From: Anthoceros angustus
Taxonomy: Eukaryota > Streptophyta > Anthocerotopsida > Anthocerotales > Anthocerotaceae
Length of the DNA: 64,000 bases
Assembly (NCBI GenBank): GCA_010909165.1
Contig: MU008171.1
Span: forward strand, 62,001-126,000
Direction: 5' to 3'
Shown: piece by piece, positions 54,546 through 64,000 of the stretch
Layout of the letters: each line of letters opens with the position of its first letter
Position numbering within the stretch: position 1 is the stretch's first letter
The notes under the pieces: generated by a model
Database searches by the model: none
What the model was told of the DNA's origin: nothing
The model's input: only the letters and a program-made list of their open reading frames with translations
Program-made: the position numbers and the translations under genes

Positions 54546-56762
54546 ATGGCGGCTGGCATTGGAAATGCCGCGGCCGGAGCGTCTACCTCGCCTTCGCCGC
54601 TGCTTCCTCGCTGCTCCCATCCTGCTCGGACCTCGCCATGGCCGTGGCTGCAGATGCGGATGCGGATGCCGATGCCGTTGCAGCTCCATCTCCATCCGGC
54701 TCTTGTTTCTGCGTCCGTTTCCATGTCGTCTGCAGCCTCGCCGGGAGGAGGAGGAGGAGGAGGAAGAAGCAGATTGCAGCGAGCTGCTTCCGCGGCGGCA
54801 GGATCCCCAGCGCTTCAAGAGGAAGAAGAGCAGGTAGACGCGGAGATTCTTCGGCTGCAGAACGGTTCGGACATCCGTGGCGTGGCCATGGAGGGGGAGC
54901 CCGGGCGCAGCGTCACGCTCACCCCGGCCGCCGCGTTCCACATCGGGGCCGCCTTCGGCCGCTGGGTGGCGGCGAATCGCGCCGGGGAGACGTCTCGAGT
55001 GCGCGTCTCGGTCGGACGCGATCCGCGTCTCAGCGGGCCGTCTCTCCTGGCTGCCGTCGCTGCCGGCCTGCAATCCTCCGGGTGCGCCGTCTTCGACATG
55101 GGCCTCGCCACCACTCCTGCCTGCTTCATGAGCACCGTGCTTCCGGGCTTCCTCTTCGACGCCTCCATCATGGTATTTTCGCACCTGCCCTTGCATCTCA
55201 AGCCATGTATCTCACCTCTCGTTGCAATGCCATGATCTGTGAGTTGTTGCCGCGAGATCGCTCATACAAATCGTAGCTTCTGCATTGTAGCTGCCTTGCA
55301 TTGCAGCTACAATGAGGCCAGGATCTGAGAGTTCTTGAGCGAGAGACCACTTCGCTAAATCGGAATTGTGTGACCCCCTCCCCAGCTCACGGCCTCACAT
55401 CTCCCCTTCGCACGGAACGGGCTGAAATTCTTCACGCCCCGCGGCGGGCTGGACGTGGGGGACATCGAGGCCATCTGCCTGGGAGCCGGTCGTGACGCCG
55501 CGAAGAATGCGTCCCCTCTTCTCCTCGCGCCCGGCCTGCTGCAACAGCAGCGGCTGCCGAGCTCGGCGGTGATGGCGGCGTACGCAGCGCATCTGCGGGA
55601 GGTGATCAAGAACGGAGTGGCGCACCCGGATCCGGGGCTTCGCGACAGGCCGCTGCAGGGGCTAAAGCTGGTGGTGAACGCGGGGAACGGGTCGGGCGGC
55701 TTCTTCGCGCGCGACGTGCTGGCGCCGTTGGGAGCGGATGTGAGCGGGAGCTTGCACCTTGATCCGGACGGGCTGTTTCCGAACCACGCTCCGAATCCGG
55801 AGGACAAGAAGGCGATGGCGGCGACGGTGGAGGCGGTGCTGCGGAGCAAGGCGGATCTGGGAGTGGTGTTCGACACGGACGTGGATCGCAGCGGCGTGGT
55901 GGATCAGGAGGGGCGGGTCATCAACGGGGACCGCCTCATCGCGCTGCTGGCGGCCATCGTGCTGGAGGAGCGCGGAGAAGAGAAGGAGAGAGCCACGATA
56001 GTGACGGACGCGCGCACCAGCGACGGCCTCTCCGCCTTCATCCAGCGGCGCGGGGGAACGCACTGCCTCTTCCGCGTCGGCTACCGCAACGTGATCAACA
56101 AGGGAGTGCAGCTGAACGCGAGCGGCGTCCCGGCGCCGCTCATGATGGAGACCTCCGGCCACGGCGCCATGGCGGAGAACTACTTCCTGGACGACGGAGC
56201 CTACAGCGCGGTGAAGATCATCATCCACCTGGTGCGGCTGCGGCTGCGGGATCCTCAGGCCGCGCTGGGACAGGTGATTGCGGATCTGGAGGAGCCGCCG
56301 GCCGGGGAGAGCGTGGAGCTCCGAATCAACATCCTGTCGCCGCCGCAGCATGTTAAGCGGCGGGGCGCCGAGCTGGTGGAAGCCTTTCGGAGATTTCTGG
56401 TGGTGAGCCAGGAGAATGGCGGGGATTGGAGGCTCGGGGAGTGCGGGGACTGCTGGGTGAGCGACGGTTGTCTGGTGGACTGGGATCTGGACACGCCTCT
56501 GCCCGCTGACACGCCGCCGCCTCCCGGCCTGGACGCGCACATGTACCGCGCACAGGTGGAGAACACGGGTTGGGTGCATCTGCGGCAGAGCATCCACAAC
56601 CCTAACCTGGCGCTCAACCTGCAGGGTTCCCGGGCCGGCGCGTGCCGCGAGATGGCGCACACCCTTCTGCACTCCTTTCTGCTCTCGCCGCCGGCTGTGT
56701 CTCGCGAGCTCGACTTGTCGGACCTGCACCGATTCCTGGAACAGCAGCCGGCGGCAACCTGA
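54546..56762 (+). CDS. Plastid-type phosphoglucomutase/phosphomannomutase family protein
   Basis: Alpha-D-phosphohexomutase family enzyme interconverting hexose 1- and 6-phosphates; exact sugar not known. Exons 54546-55172 and 55386-56762, phase 0, 667 aa. The first 110 residues are Ala/Ser/Arg/Pro-rich without similarity, consistent with a chloroplast transit peptide. The intron falls just before the active site. The phosphoserine loop is TASHLPF (S213), the metal loop DTDVDR (372-377) and the sugar-binding loop ETSGHG (464-469); the C-terminal phosphate-binding domain includes RQSIHNPN. TASHLP in place of TASHNP and DTDVDR in place of DGDGDR are features of the plant group of At5g17530 and At1g70820. 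The second exon is very GC-rich, with GC-biased third positions. The frame is open upstream to 54456 through the GCAAG run, but the first ATG is 54546. Confidence 0.93.
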
Positions 56763-57463
56763 TCTCACCAACCAATAGGTACCCACTGAATTGAATCGGT
56801 TTGCAATATTCATCAAATATCCACATCCATTCACACGGAAAATGCCGTCGTCGTCTTCATCGACATAGACTTAACATGCTTCCACCATCCCCTGAGGACT
56901 GAACCGAACGTAACACACATTGAAAACTACACTTCTACAAGGCACCTGGCGTACACACTTGTACTGTACCGCCAGGCAGGCGAGGGAAATGTGCTGAATC
57001 CAGCGACGTCTTCTGCCTTTGGAATAATATCAGACATCAGGTGGGTCCTGCACCAGGACACAAGCACCTCACCTATTCCTTCATGCCTTCCTCCCATCCT
57101 CATATGTAGTATCTACATCTATGCATAGGTGTTCTCTACCTGCTTGATTTTTTTGAGAAGATTACATTTTTGTGATTAGAATGCTCTGCACGGTCCTGGA
57201 CGAATGAGGCTGGCCCAGCCTCACATCCCGACAAACCGACCTTTACCTCTTTTCTGCACAGTATATACCAACAAAGGTGCCAAGGAACCAATCAACCACA
57301 CGAGGCTCGCTCACCAACAGCAAACTCAAAATCACTTCCTAGAAAGCAACAAGCTCACCTTGTACATGGTCCAACCAGCGCCGCGGCAGCTCATGTGATG
57401 CGGCAGCAGCAGCTGCTGCTGGGCTGGACTGGCCTAGGCTCGGCCAGGCTAGCATCGGCCAGC
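56763..57463. other. 3' UTRs and intergenic DNA
   Basis: Between two genes converging tail to tail. No other feature recognised. Confidence 0.5.
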
Positions 57464-60400
57464 TTATCTCGGGTCCGGGAAATCTAATGTCTCCGAGAAC
57501 ACGGGTGATGGATCCAACGGAAACGAAGGTGGAAAGTTGGAGGGAATCCTGATGTCGTTCACTGACAAACACAGCGAGTCAAGGCTTTGCGCCGATGCCA
57601 TATACTGTGACGCGTTGTTCTCTATGATCAAGGCATCTTCCAGCTCCCGAATTATGTCACCCATCGTAGGGCGATGGATGGCATGAGGCTCCACACTGCA
57701 TATTGCAATCTCGAGCACTCTCCACATGGCCTCAGCAGTGTAGCTTCCGCTGATTGCAGGATCCACTATTTCCTGTAGTCTTTGCTCTCGAATGAATGGC
57801 CGTGCCTGTGGGTCGACAACCAAACCTCAGTTTTTTGCTTCCAAACACCACTGTCAGCTGGTCATGCTTCAACCAACATACAAGCCACTTCGAGTACGTA
57901 CCCACTCCACCAAACTCCATTCTGGCCGTGGCCGGTGAATATTCAGAGGCTCACGCCCACATATGATTTCTAAAAGAACAATACCAAAGCTAAAAACATC
58001 ACTTTTCTCTGTCAGCTGTTGTGTAGCATAGTACCTGCACTCGAAACAGCCCATCAAAGTTAACCCCGGCTCTCCTGCGCCAAGTGACAACCACTCAATT
58101 TCTTTCATATCGAGAGCTTACTCTGGGTCAAGATAGCCTGCCGTGCCTCTAACTTCTGTAGATACCAGACTGTCCCCTTCCTGGGGAGCATACTTTGAAA
58201 GTCCAAAATCTGCCACTTTGGCAACCATTCTGTGGTCAAGGAGTATGTTACTTGACTTGACATCCCTGTGTATGATACAACGATCGCCTCCTGTGTGCAG
58301 GAAGTAAAGGCCTGCATGCCCCACAGCAGCCAACAATAGTGCACGCATCGATCAGTGATCAGTATGGCAAATGGAGACCAGAAAAATAACCTTCAAGAAG
58401 CTGAGGAGACATCACACAACCTCGTGCTGCTCCCAAGGCAATGGTGAGACGAGTCTGCCAGTCAAGAGATTTCCGGCGGGCAGCTTCTCCTGCATACATT
58501 TCAGTGCCATGGTCAAATTGACACCCATAACAAGGCAACAATATCCTCCTTCCATTGCAACAGAAAGTAAAACAAAAATCAAAAGTGCGCACCATACAGC
58601 CGGTCCTGCAGAGAACCGTTGGACATGTATGGATAAACAAGTATCTGGCTATCTCCATCTGAGCAAGAGCCGATGAGTGGAACTAAGTTCTCATGCCGCA
58701 CTTTTTTCAGAAGATTGATCTGAGTTTCAATCAAGCAGAAAAGCAAAGTTCGAGTGAGTGGCTTGCCCTACAATCCAAAAAAAAGTGCTGACAGTGTACG
58801 AAAGGGGAAATGTTACCTCTGAATAGAATTCACGTGCTCCTTGGTGAGAAGACGCTGACCGCACTTTGACAGCCACAGCCTGCCCATCAGGCAGTGTTCC
58901 ATAGAATACAGCACCAAACCCACCTTCACCAATCATGCTTTTAAAATTGTTGGTTGCCAACTCTATCTCCTTCAGGGAGAATTGCTGCACCTCACCCGGC
59001 AACCAATCAAACTCCACCGGCAAACTAAGAGGTTTCATGACGTCTGCAGAAGTCAAACCGAATATCATCATCTTGTAGGCTCTTGCATGACTCCTTACGC
59101 TGTCAAACACTCAGAGAAGACGTATATACTCACAGCTGGGGGGCGGCGCAGACAACAAGGAAGTCCCGTTTTCGGAAAGCTCAACACTGTGCTTACTTAT
59201 GCAGCACACCACGAATCCTCCGACTACCACCAGTAAACAAAACCCGATACCCCCAACTAAAGCTCCTATGAGAATCTTCATCCGTATGTTCCCTGAAGAG
59301 GTACCAGAGAGAAAAAGGTAGGGATTCCCTGTGAAACTGGCACGCCATGAAAATTCAACAGACAACGATTCAGTGAGTAATAACCACATGTGCAAAGTGT
59401 GAGGCACACAAGGCTGCAAGCTTCACCTCACTTACTTGTACTGAACCTTTGAATCATTCAGAGACCGCAAACGGGAGGAGGAAATGCTCCCACTCAGATT
59501 GTTTTGTTGCAATAAACTGCACAACATCCAGCATGACAATTGCACAGCTGAAGCACACGACCTTCAAAGGTGGCCCAAGTTGTCAAACTCAAAAAGACAC
59601 ACACTTGCAGGAACTTACATAGATTTCAGATGTGGGAGGCTGAAAATATAGTCTGGGATTGTACCACTCAGCTCATTATCATGAAGGTCTCTGTGAATGG
59701 CCCACCAAATCTGTTCACCAACAATCTTTTCTCTACTGAACAGACAGACAGCAAGTACAACAGCAAGGGTGGAAGAAACGTACAAGGAACTCAGTCTTAA
59801 CAGATTTGATACCTCCGGGATTGGACCTGTCAGAAAATTATCGCCAAGCCAACTGCCAGGACATCACATAAGCCCCAGCCAAGAGGATAACACATACACA
59901 GCGCTGACTCCTGATAAACTTACAGATTTTCGAGGTTGATAAGTAAGTTTATATCACTAGGTAGAGGGCCTGTGAGATCTGTGCCAGCCAGATTCCTGTA
60001 CAACTTACAACAGACCAGGTCAGAAAATCCATATTAACACAACGGCCCCACATGCTAGGAGACCTACAACACTCCCTCTGCTTGCTATAATTCCCAAGAC
60101 ATTCTCGGAGTCCTCTTGGAATCCGAATGACCACACGGGACAAGGCACCTACAAAGTAGTAACTGTAGGTTGACCCGTATCCAGTGAGCATGTCAGACCA
60201 TCCCACTCACTGCCCGTCGGAAGGCATGGATCTCCTAACCCAGAAAAAATGCGGAAGCTGCTCCTGAACTGTAGCAGGGCTTGGACTGCACAGGCAGATT
60301 CTTCTCAGCAGTCAGAAGACGCTCTCACCGTTCAGGTTCATAACATCCGGCCAGTAAGACCAAACCACGTATCCCTGTTTGTACAGCAATGACTACAAAC

Positions 60401-61878
60401 TTCATCTCCTAGTTTGCGACGAAGCACACAATTGCAAGAAGGAGGGCGCCATCATAAGGGGAACGAGCTCTTGAAAACGACAGCTTTACCATCATCTTGA
60501 CGAGTAGGAACAGCCATGAGCAGGGTGCTGTAAACCTCAAGAGCATCCAGCGGAGATCCAGTAACCGGAGAACCAGTTTGGGACACAAACGAGATGTTAA
60601 GAAAACCACCAGCTGTTACATCTTGATGCAACCACAGCTCCCTTGTAGGAGTAACTGAAGGCCCACTTGAGTTTGAGCTAGGGACATCCACGTCTAGAAA
60701 TTGCTGCTCGCTATTGACAAAGATGTCAATGTTCTCGCCTGGAGGTAACGACCAATATAGCTCCGACAAATAGAGGACAAGATAATGGGCAGAGCTGTTA
60801 TCGATTGACATAACCAAATCAATCCGGCTCGAGTAGCAGACTTTAGAAATGAATTCCACGCCAATCCGCTCTTCTACGCATACACTGCAGTCGGTAGAGT
60901 TACTGATAATGCTCGTAGAGTTCCTACGTGACCAGGTGGGACCGGACGTGTTGAAGACATCCCTACAATCAAGCATCCCACCATTAGGCCAGGTATGCAC
61001 GAGCTGCCAATTGCGATAGGGCAGCACCAAACGCACCAAAGGAGCATCCCATGGAACTCCGTGTCACACATATGCACCTGTGATCCACGACCTAGCAATT
61101 CCTAATAAACCCACATCACACCATAATGATACGTCTAGGATCCCGTTGGTCGGTGGAGCAACATACCCGCCGCAGGAAAGGCGATACACCAGATCATACA
61201 TGGTGGAAGACGCATTAAGGGCCAAGTCATCGGGAGGCAGCAACGGCCTGAATTCCAACCCGGATATAACTGGTGACCCCGCGCCGGGAAGGGAAACCAA
61301 GCAGAAGCTCACACTGCTCCTGGGAGCAGTGAAAATGAGCTCCATCGCCTGCAGATCTGAAAGGGGAGTTGAAAACCGCTGCAACCATACATCGCGCACG
61401 TAGGTGGCGTCAACGGCCACACCGAAGCGCGGAGGAGAATTTTGCGTGTCATAGCGGCCGTACACAAAGGTAGCCCGAACCAGGTACCGAATCCCGTTCT
61501 GCACGGCAACCTGGAAGCAATTCTTGCGGCCGTCCGGGAAGTATCTCAATGTGCTCCAGGGATGCATGGGCCCGGTGTTGGGCACATTAGCCGCTCTCCC
61601 GGCAAAGACGTAGGGGTTGTCGGGGACCCAGAGCACGCCGTCATCGGTGAAGGAAGACGAGCTGCCGCAGGCAATGCTGATGTTGGCCGCAGCTGTGCAT
61701 CAACAGAGAGAGCTTCAGGGTGCGAGTCTGGGAGCTTGGCCTGCACAGTGAATTGCAGGGGATGGCGTTAGGGCGTACCTGGAGCGGAGGAGGATTGAGC
61801 CAAGGCCGGGCAGCTGAGAGGTGCGGAGACGAGGAGCAGCAAGAGCAGAGCGTGCCAAATGTGTGCACATCCCGCCAT
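57464..61878 (-). CDS. Malectin-like / LRR receptor-like protein kinase (LRR-I type)
   Basis: Single-pass plasma-membrane receptor kinase. Exons on the minus strand: 61878-61779, 61692-60490 (problem inside), 60285-60153, 59995-59924, 59852-59784, 59690-59619, 59516-59436, 59336-59134, 59043-58817, 58719-58593, 58489-58421, 58311-58122, 58034-57902 and 57805-57464. About 1000 aa. Order: signal peptide ([20 protein letters not shown]), malectin-like domain ([14 protein letters not shown] to ALEVYSTL), [15 protein letters not shown] cap and about four leucine-rich repeats, one per 70-bp exon. The NFTGNPYLF spacer, a membrane segment ([20 protein letters not shown]) and a kinase domain follow. 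The kinase has [31 protein letters not shown] and GTAGYLDPE, so it is an RD kinase with all catalytic motifs. An in-frame TGA at 61066-61064 interrupts the malectin region unless a 54-nt intron (GTTTAT...CGGAG) is removed. The layout matches Arabidopsis At1g67720-type kinases. Confidence 0.88.
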
Positions 61879-62399
61879 AAGACAGCGAGAGGGCGCAGGC
61901 CGCGGGCGGGCAGGCCAGGCCAAGGAGGACGCATGGAGGGGAGGGACCGAGGAGGGGAAAGGGGAAGAGGTAACAATCCACCGAGTCCCCGCATTGCCTC
62001 TCCTGCGTGCACTGTCGACAAAGATGCGGCATCGGAATCGTTTGACTGTACAGTGCTCCGCTACAGACGCCGTCTATGTGTGTGCTGTACGCGGTCGCAT
62101 TTCGGCGGCAGACTGGTTTTCAAGCCACCGCGATTGTTCAACACCTACATATATGTTCAAGGAAAACTCAGAATTTAATCAAAATTGTGTCACTCATAAT
62201 AACTATTATTCTAATCCTAGTTTTCCTGGCTGACCATTAAATGGTCACTGGTGATCCTTGTTTGCTGCTCTGTTGTTTTGAAATGTGCAAAATGAACCTA
62301 CCTACATATTTTAATTTTCTATCATTTTAATAATTGTGAATATATCATTTTTATTTTAAAAATAAATTAATATGTATAATTCTGAGATAGAAGAGGGGT
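61879..62399. other. Upstream region of the receptor kinase; no gene recognised
   Basis: It should contain the receptor kinase promoter. Becomes AT-rich beyond 62.1 kb. Confidence 0.5.
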
Positions 62400-62835
62400 A
62401 ACTGTGATGAAGAAAAAAGAAGAAGAAGGAAGTAGCCCACTTTGAAGAAATTTTCCTCCATGGGACTTGGTACTTGACAACTTCTACCATGGTGTGCTTA
62501 AGCTATTAGCACCAAGGGCATCCATAGGTTCTTTCACACTTGCTGCCAAACACAAAACCTCATGTCACCAAATTATCCAAGAGTACACTAGGAATATAAT
62601 GAACAGGGTAGGGGATGTATAAGTGTGCTTCATATCCAGAGCAAAAAGAGCCATGGGTCGCATCCACTGCCTATAGGCACCCCATCTTAGTATCAATCGA
62701 AGCGTAGAATGCTTAACAAGAGGGCATCTACTCCCTCTAAACAAGAGGGAATCCACTCCCTCTAAACACCCCATTTAAGTATGGATCCAAGCGCAGGATG
62801 TTTAACAAACACATTCTTATGAATATGTGTTCATT
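62400..62835 (+). repeat. Dispersed repeat family, copy D (interrupted)
   Basis: GAAGAAGAAG leads into GGGACTTGGTACTTGACAAC...ACCATGGTG...GGGCATCC (to about 62.53 kb). About 110 bp of unrelated sequence follows, then GGCACCCCAT...AGCG(T/C)AGGATG...ATTCTTATGAATATG (62.64-62.83 kb), in the order seen in copy A at 6.8-7.0 kb. The CTCCCTCTAAAC segment is internally duplicated. Confidence 0.7.
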
Positions 62836-63388
62836 TGGCCTGAGCCATTTGGAGACATACTAGGACAAAACAATCCCAATTACAAATAATAGAGGTTCAA
62901 AACGTCCCAATTACATATAAGAGAGGTTTAAAACTTCTCAATTACAAATTAGAGAGGTTCAAAACATCCCAATTACAAATTAGAGATGTCCCAATTATGA
63001 ATGAGAGAGGTTTCTCATTTATGGCATTGCACATTGAAGGAGTAAGCTCCGGCATCCCAATTAAAGGGTTTCCCATTTAGAGGGGTCCCAATAAGAGGAG
63101 GTGGATGATGCATATGTACATATTGTCCTTACCATATGTGTTTCACACACATAGTTATGTACATATTGTCAGTTACTGTGTTTGTTTCGCACGTTTCTTC
63201 TAAACCTAAGAGCAAGGACAAAGGTTTATATAAACATACATATTAGTTAGTCCATGTTCATAACGTATCAAACCCTAAGCTCTAAACCCTTATCTTTGAT
63301 AAAATTTACAAAAATCAAAATAAACTATGATGGAGGAAAGATAGCACAATACTCAAATGGTACAGCAACACTGAGAATGCGAATATGT
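62836..63388. other. Intergenic with a short tandem repeat at 62875-63010
   Basis: Four to five units of about 31 bp, each with CCCAATTACAAATTAGAGAGG followed by TTCAAAAC, start at about 62875, 62906, 62938, 62968 and 62990. The remainder to 63388 shows no recognisable feature. Confidence 0.65.
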
Positions 63389-64000
63389 TTAATCTTCTCT
63401 TGAATCCTCGGATCTTAAACTTGTGCAAACGTCTGCTAGTACACTTAGCGGCAACCAAGGATCATTAGGGCTTAGTTCGGTAAGAGGGACATATGTAACA
63501 TGTCTCAAACCAACTCTAGATGGGATTTGTGATTCTTCTATAGTACCACCAGCCTCATTGGGCACATTGTCCTCTCCTGCACCAGCGGCAACATGCACAT
63601 CATCTTTTTCCGCACCAGACTCATTGGGCACATTATCTCCTTCTGCACCAGCGACAACGTGCACATCATCTTCTTGCGCAATAGAATCATTGGGCACATT
63701 ATCTTTTTCTGCACTAGCCCCACCATGCACATATTTAGGTTCCATGTGTATCTCTTCCTTCGTACCCAAAGTGCTCTCCACCAAATTTTGCTCTATAAAA
63801 CATAACTCAACTTCAAGTTTCTTACGTATTTCTTCCCCTCCATGAGATTCACCACGCACATCTCCCTTGGACTTAACACAGAGATGGTGTACATTTCGTT
63901 CTATAGAAGCGCACTCGAGTCCAACACTCACAGTACCCGAAGACGATGCATGGTAAGTGTTTACAGGCACTACATTTGTTGTAGACGGTGCAATATCATT
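63389..64000 (-). CDS. Partial hypothetical protein with 22-aa repeats, open at the window edge
   Basis: The minus-strand frame is open from the window edge at 64000 down to a stop at 63389, so at least 203 codons and no start visible. The product is acidic. Its middle contains three to four tandem 22-residue units (66-bp DNA period, marked by CATTGGGCACATT at 63556, 63622 and 63688) rich in Asp, Val, Asn and Ala and each containing a DNVPN motif. The last 45 residues are non-repetitive. I do not recognise it. AT-rich surroundings and tandem repetition leave open that it is transposon-derived or a chance frame. Confidence 0.4.
   Translation of the reverse strand, partial: NDIAPSTTNVVPVNTYHASSSGTVSVGLECASIERNVHHLCVKSKGDVRGESHGGEEIRKKLEVELCFIEQNLVESTLGTKEEIHMEPKYVHGGASAEKDNVPNDSIAQEDDVHVVAGAEGDNVPNESGAEKDDVHVAAGAGEDNVPNEAGGTIEESQIPSRVGLRHVTYVPLTELSPNDPWLPLSVLADVCTSLRSEDSRED

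Noticed and set aside
55662-56834. 390-codon minus-strand open frame opposite the mutase exon
   Set aside because: A shadow caused by strong third-position GC bias; the plus strand carries all mutase catalytic motifs.
60060-60150. Possible extra leucine-rich-repeat exon in the receptor kinase
   Set aside because: No LRR consensus, and exons 60285-60153 and 59995-59924 already join in phase.

Overview
This is a nuclear genome window from a land plant. Every well-supported gene except one is split by short spliceosomal introns (mostly 70-250 bp). The exception, a long PLS-class PPR gene, is intronless. Gene content is typically plant: mitochondrial-type ClpX, proline dehydrogenase, a malectin/LRR receptor kinase and a LAF3-type amidohydrolase. 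The PPR style and compact introns suggest a seed-free plant (bryophyte, lycophyte or fern), but that is inference and I cannot name a species.

Layout. 1-7.2 kb is repeat-rich: the right end of a CACTA (En/Spm-like) DNA transposon with a subterminal tandem array, a CCGGAC-rich tract joined to an LTR-like segment, and a LINE-derived fragment. 7.4-9.3 kb (+) is proline dehydrogenase, tail-to-tail with a 27-exon kinesin-4/chromokinesin with a C-terminal Cys-rich CXC domain (9.5-17.3 kb, -). 18.1-19.5 kb (-) is a decayed Ty3/gypsy pol. 21.3-25.1 kb (-) is a nine-exon BRD8-like bromodomain protein. 27.9-31.6 kb (+) is a 1210-aa PPR protein made of near-identical PLS triplets. It is followed by a tRNA-Ser(GCU) gene, minisatellites and a broken LINE reverse transcriptase. 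37.1-41.5 kb (+) is a 15-exon ClpX. 42.2-47.2 kb holds a dead Tat-like Ty3/gypsy element (LTR, primer binding site, gag with nonsense codons, and a 635-bp intron-like insertion). 48.6-49.4 kb is tandem-repeat DNA. 49.7-50.4 kb (-) is a small three-exon gene. 50.9-54.1 kb (-) is a 14-exon LAF3-like amidohydrolase that shares a 487-bp divergent promoter region with a plastid-type phosphoglucomutase/phosphomannomutase family gene (54.5-56.8 kb, +). 57.5-61.9 kb (-) is a malectin-like/LRR receptor kinase. The right edge carries another copy of a dispersed repeat family and a partial repeat-containing ORF.

The genes do not form one pathway. They are ordinary dispersed housekeeping, organelle, mitotic and signalling genes separated by transposon debris. 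Exon boundaries were worked out by hand from splice signals, reading-frame phase and family conservation. For the kinesin, bromodomain protein, ClpX, amidohydrolase, mutase and proline dehydrogenase every junction keeps phase. Within this window I saw no convincing undescribed multi-gene system. The best leads are the homogenised PPR array, two GC-AG introns in the kinesin, the in-frame TGA in the receptor kinase, the four-copy dispersed repeat family around the tRNA gene, and the intron-like insertion in gag.
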